A stretch of 41,927 nt of DNA from Pelomonas sp. Root405 (GCF_001425165.1 NZ_LMDU01000012.1:632007-673933); one strand, 5' to 3'; positions 32,615 through 40,903 are shown, counted from the stretch's first letter. The notes: generated by a model not told the origin, from the letters alone. Program-made: numbers and translations.

Positions 32615-34459
32615 TTGAAGATTTCTGCGGCGTGCTCGCGGATGTTCGATCCGGTACCTCGCGACCATGTGTTGAAGAGCGCCGCGCTCCACCGAGCACT
32701 GGCTGTTCAGTGCGTGCAAGACACGTGCAGCCGGACCAATGCCGGCATCGTGATCTTTGTCGCGGTGTGGCTGGTGATCTGCCTCATTGGCGGCCTATGG
32801 CCCAAAGCCACAACCGTTGTGCTTGGACACACGCTGCTGCTTTCAGCCATCGCGGCGATGCGGGTGGTGCTGGTGCGCCGACTTCCCCGATTGATGGCTG
32901 ACGACCCCATCAAGGCCAATGTGTATCTGGTGCTCGCCATTCTGTTGAACGGTGGCTACTGGGGCAGCATCGGCGCGCATGGTGTGCTCGCAGACTGGGG
33001 CGGCCAAGTCTGGTGGGTACTGGTCACGGCTGCGGTTGCCGCTGCGACCACCGGAGCCATGGTGATGGCGATCAATCCAGCACTTCGCCTGACCTACCCG
33101 GCGATCGCCCTGCTGCCCATGTTTGTTGCGGGATTCTTGGGCGACCAGCTCCACCATCAGTTGATGGTGGGTCTAGCTCCCATCGTCTACCTCTACCTCG
33201 TGCGCTCCTCCGCGGTCGTCAGCAATGACTACTGGGCGACTGTGATGAGTCGTGTCGGCGCAGAGGAAAAGGCCCAGGCGATGGAGGCGGTGAGCAAGAC
33301 CGATGCACTGACCCAGGTGCAGAACAGGCGGAGTTTCGAATGGCGCCTCGTCAGCGAATGGGAACAGGCTGCCAGCGCTGGCAGCGCGTTGTCGCTGCTG
33401 ATGGTTGATATCGACCATTTCAAATCGATCAACGACACCCACGGGCATCCCTTTGGAGACCAGTGCCTTAAGGCGGTGGCGCAGACCTTGAACGGCTCCA
33501 TGCGGACGTCTGGCGACGCGGTTTTCCGGTACGGCGGTGAGGAGTTTGCCGTCCTGCTGCCGAGGACGAACCTGCATGGCGCGCAGGTGATGGCCGAGCG
33601 ACTGCTGGCTCAAATCAGGGCGATGCACGTCGACAGAGGTGAAGACACTCATTCACTGACCTGCAGCATCGGCATTGCCGAGGCTCACCCGGTCGTCGGT
33701 CAGGATCCGAGGTCTTTGCTCCAGAGGGCCGACCAAGCGCTCTACAGAGCCAAGCAAGGCGGACGCGATCGCGCCGCCGTGCTCCCGTCCAAGGAGCCAG
33801 GTGCTCTCGAGACGCACGCTCGTGCAACCGGCGCGGCCCAGAGCATCCGCATTGGCTCGCTGTATTCGCTGACCAGTGGCACGGTGCCTTCACTCATCAT
33901 GGCGCTCAACACGCGCCAGCCAGACCTCCAGGCAGAGCTCATCCTCGGCTCCAACGCGGACCTGGTGCAGAAGCTGCGCAATGGCTTCATCGATGCAGCC
34001 GTGTTTGGCCTGCCAGAAGGCGCCGAGGATCTCAGGTCGGAACCCCTTTTCGAGGACAACCTGTACTTCGCCGCGCCGGCGGACTCGCCGTATGCACAGC
34101 AGGCATCCGTAGACCTCGCAAGCTGCGTCAACGAGCGGTTCGTCAGCCTGAAGCCGGGGTTCGTCACCCAGAGCAGATTCGCAGATGCGTTCGCCGTTGC
34201 AGGCTTCGAGCCGCATGTGGTGATGACCACAAACGACATCTTTTCGCTGATGCACTTGGTAGGCGGAGGGATGGGCTGTTCCTTGTTGCCAGGACGAGTC
34301 CGAGCCTCGCTACCGCCGACGGTGCGGCTGATCCCCCTCGAGCCGCGTTTCAGGATCCGCCAGACCATCTCGCTGAGCTTTCTTCGTACACGCGAGCGCG
34401 ATCCCAACATGCTCGCCCTGCTGGACGCCAGCCGCACGTTGCACATCATTCCGGGTTGA
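32615..34459 (+). CDS. Membrane GGDEF protein fused to a LysR-type substrate-binding domain
   Basis: A 614-residue protein predicted to make cyclic di-GMP. The start is read as TTG at 32615, five bases after a strong GGAGGAG; ATG codons at 32594 and 32642 are alternatives with poorer sites. About five to six membrane helices occupy residues ~42-198. The GGDEF domain spans ~228-388: DALTQVQNRRSF, DIDHFKSINDTHGH and the active-site RYGGEEF (GGEEF at 307-311). The inhibitory RxxD site is not present in standard spacing (RTSGD). From residue ~410 to the end the protein matches a LysR-regulator substrate-binding domain (IRIGSLYSL, RQPDLQAELILGS, EPLFEDNLYFAAP, GGGMGCSLLP) but there is no winged-helix domain anywhere. 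It likely couples a small-molecule signal to cyclic di-GMP synthesis. The frame is uninterrupted across the junction. Confidence 0.88.
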   Translation: MKISAACSRMFDPVPRDHVLKSAALHRALAVQCVQDTCSRTNAGIVIFVAVWLVICLIGGLWPKATTVVLGHTLLLSAIAAMRVVLVRRLPRLMADDPIKANVYLVLAILLNGGYWGSIGAHGVLADWGGQVWWVLVTAAVAAATTGAMVMAINPALRLTYPAIALLPMFVAGFLGDQLHHQLMVGLAPIVYLYLVRSSAVVSNDYWATVMSRVGAEEKAQAMEAVSKTDALTQVQNRRSFEWRLVSEWEQAASAGSALSLLMVDIDHFKSINDTHGHPFGDQCLKAVAQTLNGSMRTSGDAVFRYGGEEFAVLLPRTNLHGAQVMAERLLAQIRAMHVDRGEDTHSLTCSIGIAEAHPVVGQDPRSLLQRADQALYRAKQGGRDRAAVLPSKEPGALETHARATGAAQSIRIGSLYSLTSGTVPSLIMALNTRQPDLQAELILGSNADLVQKLRNGFIDAAVFGLPEGAEDLRSEPLFEDNLYFAAPADSPYAQQASVDLASCVNERFVSLKPGFVTQSRFADAFAVAGFEPHVVMTTNDIFSLMHLVGGGMGCSLLPGRVRASLPPTVRLIPLEPRFRIRQTISLSFLRTRERDPNMLALLDASRTLHIIPG

Positions 34460-35178
34460 TTGGCGGGCCTTGCAGCGCGAGATGAGTACAGCGCTGGGCC
34501 GCCGACATTGGCGATGACCCTCGATAGTGATGGCGCAGCGCGGAGCTTTCCGCAAAGCAGACCTCGGTGAGCGCCCGCTTCGGGTACTTTGCTGTCGCAG
34601 GGGCGCCGGCCCCGGCCGTCAGCAACCGCCGCATAGCCGGCTCACCGCTACGTTCACATCCTTGCTGCCGCCGGTGCTCATAGTGACTGGATTGCGCGCT
34701 CATCGCTCTGGCCTCAACAACCCGAGTTCGCGGCACGAGCTGCAGTGCACCCGGCGCATCGACTTGGACAACGCGCCGGCACCGCGGCGGCGAATGGCGC
34801 AGTGGCACGATGCCCATAGGCTCAGCGAAGACGCGGCGCGCGCTGCAGCAGCAGCTGGGAAATGATCCAGGAGCGCCGACGCCGGCTTCCACAACCTCTT
34901 GGGCGGCGGATCGTGGTGACTCGGGCGCGTGGTTCGCGCCTAGCCAATTACGCGTGGACGCGTATTCGTGCAAAAGCTCCTGCGGCCGCTTCAACGTAGT
35001 GGTCCGCCGGTTGGCTGGATGCATGAGCACGGCATGGCCAGAGGTGGTCTGGCGGGTCTTTCAAAATAGGGTGGTGTTTCGGGTGCCCAGCGCAGACCGC
35101 AGGATGCTGGAGAGCGGAGTCTGGATCTGCGCAATCGTCAGCTCAGACAGCTTGGCCAGTGACCAACGGCATGAATAG
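34460..35178. other. Gap without a convincing gene
   Basis: About 720 bases between the GGDEF-fusion gene and the dnaE2 remnant. Frames on both strands are arginine- and serine-rich, lack ribosome sites and resemble no family. No terminator with a T-run was found. It may contain decayed sequence at the edge of an inserted region, consistent with the truncated gene that follows. Confidence 0.5.
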
Positions 35179-35577
35179 CCGGCAAATCGGCATCCGCTTG
35201 CGCTGCTGCGGCCGCAGTTGAAGGCGTTGCAGCATCTCAAGCTGCTGACGTCGAAGGAACTGCAGGACGTACCCGACCGCAAGGAGATCCATACGTGTGG
35301 CGTGGTGACGACCAAGCAGCAGCCGGAAACAGCGAACGGCGTCATCTTCATCTCGCTTGAGGACGAAGAGGGCGAGATCCAGGTGATCGTCTACAAGGGC
35401 ATCTGGGAGAAGCCACATCAGCGGCCCGTCGTGCTGCATTCGAGACTGCTGGCGGTGAAAGGGCGGTGGCAGCGCGAGGACGGCGTGTGCAACGTCATCG
35501 CGGGCCATCTGGAAGACCTGACCCCGATGTTGGGGCGGGCTGGCGACGAGCAGCAGGGATTTCAGGTGATGCTTTGA
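35179..35577 (+). pseudogene. dnaE2: 3' fragment of an error-prone DNA polymerase gene (dnaE2/imuC)
   Basis: The frame after the TAG at 35176-35178 reads PANRHPLALLRPQLK and continues to a TGA at 35575-35577, about 132 residues. This matches the extreme C-terminal part of DnaE2/ImuC polymerases: the HPLALLR segment and the OB-fold with the ETANGVIFISLEDEEG and QVIVYKG-type strands, ending in a short tail. The intact enzyme is about 1000 residues or more, so roughly nine tenths are absent and no start codon or ribosome site is present. No imuA or imuB partner is visible. It marks a deletion or insertion boundary. Confidence 0.8.
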
Positions 35578-35620
35578 ACCGCACCGCGAACAGCACGCCC
35601 ACTAGATGCATCATTAGTGG

Positions 35621-36820
35621 ATGGCCAAGAAAACAGCGTCCGCTCCGCCGAGTCAACCTTCACGCGAATCCCCGACGATTGTTCTAGAAAGCATCGGCGG
35701 AATTGCAGTGGACACCAACGTCTACCGAAAGGCTGGGTTCCGGTTCCGAACACAGCCGCTTGTGGCGCTGGCTGATATCAAGGCATGGAGTCTTGCTCAC
35801 CTAGTTCCGGAGGTTTGGCGTCGCGAGCTGGAGGCGCACACCAAGGACTGGGCAGAGGGCAAGCTGAACGAAGCTCGGCATGCCCTGCAGATCGGTGACT
35901 GGGCCATGCCTGCGCAGGCAGGTGCAGCGGCTGAGCTGCGCCAACATCTATCCAACGACACCGGCGAAGCCATCGCGACCCGATTGCTTAAGGACCACTA
36001 CTCCCGCTCTCGTGCCGTCCACCTGCCTACGGCTTGGGAAGCTGGCCCTCAAGTTTTGTCAGCCTATTTTGAAAGCCGCTTCCCGTTCGAGCGAACCGGT
36101 GACAAAAAGAGCGAGTTTCCCGACGCCTTTGCCCTTGCCACCCTTGAGCAATGGGCCCGGACGAAGAATCGCCAAGTGATCGTGGTCACCGAAGACGAGG
36201 GCTGCCTTTCAGCATGCGATGCATCCAGTAATCTGCTGGGCTTCAAAACGCTGATAGAGGTGCTACGCGGCCTGAGCGACATCAACCAGTCGACGCAAGT
36301 AGCTGCAGAAGAGCTTGAAAACTTCCTGGTGAGAGAACTGAGATCAGAAGTCTCACACTTGAGGAAGGATTTGGACGAGCGCATCGGCTCGGCCGTGGAG
36401 CAGATGGACATCGACTTGGACGCCGACTCCGAGGTGCCCCACTTCGACTACGACGTAGACGAAGTGAGCCTGCGGTCCGTCATCCCTGCCTCAACCCTCC
36501 GCCCCCCTGACATCAAGGTCTTGAGCGTGGGCCAACATGAACTCACTTTCTCCTGGCAATTCCAAGTCGAAGTCGACGTGTCTGCCCGCTTCTATCGAGT
36601 CACTGGCCACCACCTTCCTCAACCGCATCGATACGGCGCACCTCTGGACACGCGCGCTATCACTATTGACGTGGACGCGGTCATCACTCTGCAGACGGTT
36701 GATGTCATGTCGGCCGTTGCGTTGAAGAACGCCTCCGTACGAAGTGTCGACTTCACGACTTCATCGCTGTGGCTGTACTTTGGAGACGTTGACCCGTGGG
36801 AACCCGCCTACGAAGAGTAG
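35621..36820 (+). CDS. PIN-like domain protein, predicted ribonuclease
   Basis: A 399-residue protein. After a basic, Ser/Pro-rich N-terminus, residues ~28-220 form a PIN-like domain of the DUF4935 type: first acidic residue D31 in AVDTNVYR, E64 in VPEVWRREL, E165 and D168 in KKSEFPDAFAL, and E191/D192 in VVTEDEGC. This set of acidic residues is the metal-binding site in PIN ribonucleases. A predicted coiled coil lies near 240-270 and a beta-rich C-terminal domain follows (~290-399) that I do not recognise. The start ATG at 35621 has only a weak ribosome site. It is followed after 42 bases by the small nuclease-like gene, so the two may form a unit. Role in defence or toxin action is inference. 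Confidence 0.8.
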   Translation: MAKKTASAPPSQPSRESPTIVLESIGGIAVDTNVYRKAGFRFRTQPLVALADIKAWSLAHLVPEVWRRELEAHTKDWAEGKLNEARHALQIGDWAMPAQAGAAAELRQHLSNDTGEAIATRLLKDHYSRSRAVHLPTAWEAGPQVLSAYFESRFPFERTGDKKSEFPDAFALATLEQWARTKNRQVIVVTEDEGCLSACDASSNLLGFKTLIEVLRGLSDINQSTQVAAEELENFLVRELRSEVSHLRKDLDERIGSAVEQMDIDLDADSEVPHFDYDVDEVSLRSVIPASTLRPPDIKVLSVGQHELTFSWQFQVEVDVSARFYRVTGHHLPQPHRYGAPLDTRAITIDVDAVITLQTVDVMSAVALKNASVRSVDFTTSSLWLYFGDVDPWEPAYEE

Positions 36821-36862
36821 GACTGCCCTGGCAGGATTGGAGGCCCCACACGCCTCGTCAAC

Positions 36863-37375
36863 ATGGCACACCTCGAGAACCTCGTCGCTGAATACCTGGA
36901 CTTGGCCGGCTACCTGGTCAGGAAGAACATCAAGGTGGGTCGCCTGGTCCACGGCGGCTACGAGGGCGAGCTCGACGTGGTCGCCTTCCATCCGGTCGAC
37001 GGACAGATCGTCCACTATGAGCTGTCCCTCGATGCCCACACCTGGAGCAAGCGCGAGGAGCGATACAAGAAGAAGATGAACGCGGGACGCAAGTACATCC
37101 ACAAGGAGCTCTTTCCCTGGCTGGCGGACGACGTGGCAATCAAGCAGTACGCCGTCTTCCCAAGCTGCGGCAACCGCGCTGAGCTTGCCGGTGCCGAGTT
37201 GCTCACCGTCGATGCGTTAGTCCAGCAGATCGTCGAGAAGGTTAAAGCTCGAGGAAGAGGCGCAAGCGATGCGATACCAGAGTCCTACCCGCTGCTGCGG
37301 ACGCTGCAACTCGCCTTTTGTGGCTACAGCCGATCCCCGAAGCCTGCGGATTGGCAGAGACAGCCGGTTATCTGA
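36863..37375 (+). CDS. Small restriction-endonuclease-fold-like protein
   Basis: A 170-residue protein I do not recognise by name. The N-terminal half reads helix (LENLVAEYLDLAGYLVRKN), then GGYEGELDVVAFHP and, one strand later, VHYELSLDAHTW, a layout like PD-(D/E)XK enzymes: D38 in GELDVV and E53 in YELS would be the acidic pair, but the usual lysine is replaced by S55 (or shifted). A basic helix (KREERYKKKMNAGRKYIHK) follows. It may be an active nuclease with altered motif or a non-catalytic DNA-binding fold. It lies 42 bases after the PIN-like gene on the same strand and converges with the next gene, their 3' ends overlapping by eight bases. Confidence 0.7.
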   Translation: MAHLENLVAEYLDLAGYLVRKNIKVGRLVHGGYEGELDVVAFHPVDGQIVHYELSLDAHTWSKREERYKKKMNAGRKYIHKELFPWLADDVAIKQYAVFPSCGNRAELAGAELLTVDALVQQIVEKVKARGRGASDAIPESYPLLRTLQLAFCGYSRSPKPADWQRQPVI

Positions 37376-37988
37376 CGGATGTGGGCTGCCTCAGCTTCTT
37401 CGAGACCGTAGCGCGCAGAAGGGAGTAAAGCTCAAGCCAGCCGCCCAATCGCCACCACCGGGCAGGCACAGATAGGGCTCGTTGATCGACGTCGGAGTGC
37501 ACTTCCAAAGCAATCCAGGCAAGCAGCACTTGTCCGGTGATCTGGGTACCGAACGCTTGCATCGCGACCATACCTTCGACTCCTGATCGCAACCGCGCTC
37601 TTAGTAGGTAAGCGTGGCCAAAATGAAGGCGCTGTCGGGCTGCCAGCTCCCAGTCGCCGCAGGAGACCAATTCTTGTCTGGGATAAGCATTGATCCGGCT
37701 CAGATCACTGTTACTCAGTCGATCATCCCAGGGCGTGGGTCCAGAGCAACCGTCGGGCCAGTTACGCTGGGCGAGCTTTTCAATGGGAAAAGCTCCCAAG
37801 TCGGCAATGAAGGCCCACTGCGCGCGGTGAGGCATTTGCGCATCCAGCCATCCCAAATGGCTTTCCCCCTCGCCCGTCTGCTCGAACTTGTCCACCCTGT
37901 AGGCAATGCTCAGAAGGCCGCGGCCATGCCTACGCTCCGCGAAGCTGTAGCTCGAACCGTGGCCGTCCGCCGCGGGCGCCATCGCCAT
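37368..37988 (-). CDS. Hypothetical protein downstream of the RES gene
   Basis: A 206-residue minus-strand frame starting 33 bases after the RES-domain gene, with AGGAT about nine bases before its ATG. It is tryptophan- and arginine-rich with acidic stretches (QWAFIADLGAFPIEKLAQ, LLAWIALEVHSDVDQ), protein-like in composition, and has no membrane segment or motif I recognise. Spacing suggests co-transcription with the RES gene, so it may be its partner or antitoxin, but known RES antitoxins are Xre-type and usually precede the toxin. Opposite-strand frames over the same DNA look less protein-like. Moderate confidence that it is a real gene. Confidence 0.5.
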   Translation of the reverse strand: MAMAPAADGHGSSYSFAERRHGRGLLSIAYRVDKFEQTGEGESHLGWLDAQMPHRAQWAFIADLGAFPIEKLAQRNWPDGCSGPTPWDDRLSNSDLSRINAYPRQELVSCGDWELAARQRLHFGHAYLLRARLRSGVEGMVAMQAFGTQITGQVLLAWIALEVHSDVDQRALSVPARWWRLGGWLELYSLLRATVSKKLRQPTSVR

Positions 37989-38021
37989 CTCGCGGTCATC
38001 CTGCCACGCTGGGCGTTCTGC

Positions 38022-39233
38022 CTATCGAACCCTTTTGGCTCGTATCTCGATCTCGATCACCTCATGAACCTCAACGCTGTTTTCTTTGAAGAGGAGCGGC
38101 GCGTCTAAGAAAGAACGGCTCTCCGTGGAATAGGTGCCGAGGGTTGCACCAAAGAGCACGATATTTGTGCCACCAGACTTCTGCGATGACTCAAACATTG
38201 CCCCGTCGAAGCCAAGATAGGAATGCAAATAGTCCGCCACTACTTGCGTATCTAGATACTCGTGTTCCATACCAAGAGGAATCGGCCGAGCAATCCGGTC
38301 TTGCAATCTTAAGAGCAGGCCTCGTTTCTGACTCCTGTCGACGAAATCGTCGCCCCAGATGCTGAAAGCCGGGGCGGCATTTTTCTTCAAAGACGTGAAA
38401 TCGATAACCCGTAGCTTTCGCGTTGTCGCAAAGCATCCCACAACGACGTTGCTGCCCCTTGAAGGGCGTACTTCAGCAATCGCCGTGTCGGGATTAAAGG
38501 CGGCGTAGAAGGCGGGAGCCCCCTCCACGTTCATGCGATTGGCCGGTGTGACCGCCGGTGGTGGCGCATGAAGCTCCTTCGCGGCGTTCGAGGAGACCCT
38601 CTGGATCGCTTCCTCGGTGTTCCCTCGCCGAGCCCGATATAGCAACCGTCCAATCTCGAGCTCCATGACTGCATCGGCAAAGAAGAACCCATTTGGTGAC
38701 AGATCTTCTAGAATGTTGAAGAGGGAATCGAGGAACTTTTTGGCGTCTTTGTTGAAGAAGCGACTCTTGCCGCGCAGCATCGCCCTAAACGATTCCCACA
38801 CCCGATCCTGCTCGTCCCGACCTGATCTTCTTAGATTCCAATGGTATGTTTGATCCGGATGAAAACTCGTAGCTGTCTTCGCGAGGGCTACTAGTTGAAA
38901 TAGGTCGTCAAGGAAGTGCTGATTCGCGCTCGACAGGTTGTCTTCAATGACTTCGCCAACTGGCCTTGAATCCAGCGAGCCGGAGTATTGATTGGGGTTG
39001 GGTTCAATCAATGCACTGAGTCGGTTAACAACTACCGAGGCCACCTTACCGAGGGGCGCAGCCGCGTTTTGTTGCAAGCCACAGTAGCTGCAGTGCGTTG
39101 TCCACGACACCTTCGCCGCGTCGAACAGGCGCGTACTGCCCGTGCAGTCCTTACAGACCTGCTTGAGGACCAGGTCCGGTCCGGCAAAGCTGTCGGGGGG
39201 CGCGATGTCTGTCAACTGCGGCGGATTGAGCAT
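38022..39233 (-). CDS. RES-domain protein with N-terminal zinc ribbon
   Basis: A 403-residue protein. The N-terminus has a zinc ribbon with C27-x2-C30 and C48-x2-C51, a helical middle region (~75-190) follows, and residues ~195-400 form a RES domain, the NAD+-degrading fold of Xre-RES toxins: LYRARRGN (R200/R202), then GAPAFYAAFNPDTAIAEVRP with Y243 and E254. The ATG at 39233 is chosen because it overlaps the stop of a short upstream frame (TGATG) and gives the usual N-terminus before the zinc ribbon; a GTG at 39344 would add 37 residues. RES proteins deplete NAD+ and stop growth; whether this larger version is a toxin, a defence effector or has another role is not known from the sequence. 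Confidence 0.83.
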   Translation of the reverse strand: MLNPPQLTDIAPPDSFAGPDLVLKQVCKDCTGSTRLFDAAKVSWTTHCSYCGLQQNAAAPLGKVASVVVNRLSALIEPNPNQYSGSLDSRPVGEVIEDNLSSANQHFLDDLFQLVALAKTATSFHPDQTYHWNLRRSGRDEQDRVWESFRAMLRGKSRFFNKDAKKFLDSLFNILEDLSPNGFFFADAVMELEIGRLLYRARRGNTEEAIQRVSSNAAKELHAPPPAVTPANRMNVEGAPAFYAAFNPDTAIAEVRPSRGSNVVVGCFATTRKLRVIDFTSLKKNAAPAFSIWGDDFVDRSQKRGLLLRLQDRIARPIPLGMEHEYLDTQVVADYLHSYLGFDGAMFESSQKSGGTNIVLFGATLGTYSTESRSFLDAPLLFKENSVEVHEVIEIEIRAKRVR

Positions 39234-39442
39234 CAGAGGCTGTCCTGATTCAAAGTGATGGGGCCTGCGGCTTGGAGCGACTCGGTGAATGACTGTCTCG
39301 GCGGCATCCTGCGGAGAGCCTGCATACCTCTGAGTTTCAGGCACCAGAACACATCGTCATGCTTGCATACCTTGGCCAGGAACTTCGCGCGACGACCCGC
39401 GCAAGCGCAGCTCGCAATTCGGGCTCGGACTCCTGTGTCCAT
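39233..39442 (-). CDS. Possible small or frameshifted gene upstream of the RES gene
   Basis: A 69-residue minus-strand frame ends TGA in a TGATG overlap with the RES start, and its second half (FLAKVCKHDDVFWCLKLRG, QSFTESLQAAGP) looks like real protein. Its first 18 residues do not; a neighbouring frame just upstream (IDALLKQWTQESEPELRAAL, about 39380-39460) looks better and would join it by a frameshift near 39385. The simplest reading is one small gene of about 85 residues with a frameshift, between the MarR-like and RES genes. No family is recognised. Confidence 0.35.
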   Translation of the reverse strand: MDTGVRARIASCACAGRRAKFLAKVCKHDDVFWCLKLRGMQALRRMPPRQSFTESLQAAGPITLNQDSL

Positions 39443-39505
39443 TGCTTGAGCAGCGCGTCAATGGCCGCGCCGCGCGAACCCGACGGCCAACGGCGGGCAG
39501 GTCCA

Positions 39506-40123
39506 CTACCTTCGTTTTGCGCCCTTGGCCGCCAAGGTCGCCCGCCTGCGCTTGCGAATCGTCTCGTATCGGAACTCCTGTGCCGCGTGAGGCCCTTCCA
39601 GGGCAGGAGCCTCGGGCAATTTCTTGACAAGTCTTCCGACCGCGCTCTCATACCGCGATGACAACGCGTGGCCCAAGGCGTTTCGGAGAAGGACGGACAG
39701 CTGACCGACGACCTTCGTGACCTTTAGGGCTTGATCGAAGCCCCTCGCTGTTAGCCGATAGCGAACCGCACGTCGATCGGAGCTCGGACCGACCTCGACT
39801 TTCTCGACGTAGCCGTCCTCACTGAGTCCCTTCAACTGAATCGAAATCATCGGCCGGCTTTGCTGCAGCCGCGCGGCGAGCTCCGACGCGCTCGCTGGGA
39901 CTTGCGATTCCAGCCTGATGGGCCTTCTTGCCGTCGCCACGAGATCGGCGATGACCAGCATCTGCGTCGTGTTGAGGCGCCATGCCTTGCGCATCGTGTT
40001 GAGACGCTCGTCAATCTGGTTCGCCACGTTCAAGTGGTTGAACACCAGATGCATGTGTGCGAAATCAGGAACCAACAGATGGTCTGTCGCCCACTGTCGC
40101 TCCCGTTGTTGCTCCGAAGCCAT
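39506..40123 (-). CDS. MarR-like winged-helix regulator
   Basis: A 205-residue protein with a MarR-type winged helix in the middle: helix segment MRKAWRLNTTQMLVIADLV (about 43-61), recognition region ASELAARLQQSRPMISIQLKGL and wing VEVGPSSDRRAVRYRLTARG. Long helices on both sides would form the dimer. The C-terminus is strongly basic (IRKRRRATLAAKGAKRR). The ATG at 40123 is preferred over one at 40177 because the DNA between them is AT-rich and contains an inverted repeat (AAAATGCG/CGTATTTT) suited to autoregulation. It lies upstream of the RES cluster on the same strand and opposite a small DNA-binding-like gene, so it may control both directions. Confidence 0.75.
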   Translation of the reverse strand: MASEQQRERQWATDHLLVPDFAHMHLVFNHLNVANQIDERLNTMRKAWRLNTTQMLVIADLVATARRPIRLESQVPASASELAARLQQSRPMISIQLKGLSEDGYVEKVEVGPSSDRRAVRYRLTARGFDQALKVTKVVGQLSVLLRNALGHALSSRYESAVGRLVKKLPEAPALEGPHAAQEFRYETIRKRRRATLAAKGAKRR

Positions 40124-40312
40124 AAAAATGCCGCTGGAAAAATGCGTAAATTTTTTCGTATTTTCGAATGATGGCATAGGCGAACGAAAGTCGCTCGCGA
40201 AATGAATATCTAGTACGCGATTTCGCTGCTGCCAAGCGGTGCGGAAAAGGGTTGTCGAGGCTCTTGGCACTCGACAAACTTGCGCCATGAGCAATCGATT
40301 CAGGGCCCACGC
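40124..40312. promoter_or_regulatory. Divergent control region with two inverted repeats
   Basis: Between the MarR-like gene and the small plus-strand gene lie AAAATGCG (40139-40146) facing CGTATTTT (40157-40164, one mismatch) around a T-tract, and GCGAAAT (40197-40203) with its perfect complement ATTTCGC (40220-40226). Both are well placed as operators for divergent promoters. The likely binder is the MarR-like protein; this is inferred. Confidence 0.5.
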
Positions 40313-40582
40313 ATGAGTTCTGCAGACGTGCCAAATAGCGCCGATGACGCGGTCATCGCGCAGTTCTTGCTGGAGAAGTACGGCTCATTGCTAGGGCGGC
40401 AGGCTCTGGCCGAGGTGTTGCGGTTCCCGACCCCTGAGGCCTTCGATCGGCATCTTCAGAGGGGACATCTGGACCTCCCGGTCGTGAAATTCCAAGGGCG
40501 CCGCGGCGTCTACGTCCTCGCGACAGACGTCGCGCGGTACCTAGTGAGGAGTTCTCGCAGTGGCGAAGCGGCCACCGCGTGA
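40313..40582 (+). CDS. Small helix-turn-helix-like protein
   Basis: An 89-residue protein starting at ATG 40313. Its core, AQFLLEKYGSLLGRQALAEVLRFPTPEAFDRHL, has the look of the small winged or AlpA/PrtN-like DNA-binding proteins found on phages and mobile elements, where a helix pair picks a target and GRRGVYVLATDVARYL would form the wing and last helix. The assignment is by overall pattern and is weak. It precedes the TnsA-like gene by 321 bases on the same strand and may regulate the element. The ribosome site is poor (AGGG seven bases upstream). Confidence 0.6.
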   Translation: MSSADVPNSADDAVIAQFLLEKYGSLLGRQALAEVLRFPTPEAFDRHLQRGHLDLPVVKFQGRRGVYVLATDVARYLVRSSRSGEAATA

Positions 40583-40628
40583 AAGGAGCGTGAAGTGAAC
40601 GGCACCAAATAGAACCGTAGAAAAGCAG

Positions 40629-40664
40629 AGAGCCCAGAGCTGGGTGCAACCAGCAATGGGCTCT
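40629..40664 (+). other. Nested stem-loop before the TnsA-like gene
   Basis: AGAGCCCA (40629-40636) pairs perfectly with TGGGCTCT (40657-40664), and inside it GCTGG (40639-40643) pairs with CCAGC (40650-40654) around a six-base loop, with two unpaired bases on each side. The 9-mer TGCAACCAG in and after the loop region recurs at 40645 and 40671, and GCAACC/GGTTGC form a further hairpin at 40672-40692. There is no T-run. It may be a structured RNA, a weak terminator for the small upstream gene, or part of a transposon end. Confidence 0.6.
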
Positions 40665-40903
40665 TGAGTCTGCAACCAGTACTCCCGGTTGCTTGCAACT
40701 CTATCCCCGTCGCTTGCCCTCGGCAAGCAGACCTCGTCGTCGACGAGGCCCTGGGGCTGCTTTTCTCCACTCTGTCGTCCCCAGTCGCCCTCAGTCGGAG
40801 TTCGGCGTTGCATCAGTGCAACTTCAGTTCCGTCAGTGGTGCGCTGTGGTGCCGCTCGCTCCGCGTATGCAACGCCCGCCAGGGCAGACAACGGAGAGAA
40901 GCA

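Noticed and set aside
34446..35030. Minus-strand frame of 194 codons after the GGDEF-fusion gene
   Set aside because: Composition (Arg, Ser, Cys, Pro) and lack of a ribosome site indicate non-coding DNA.
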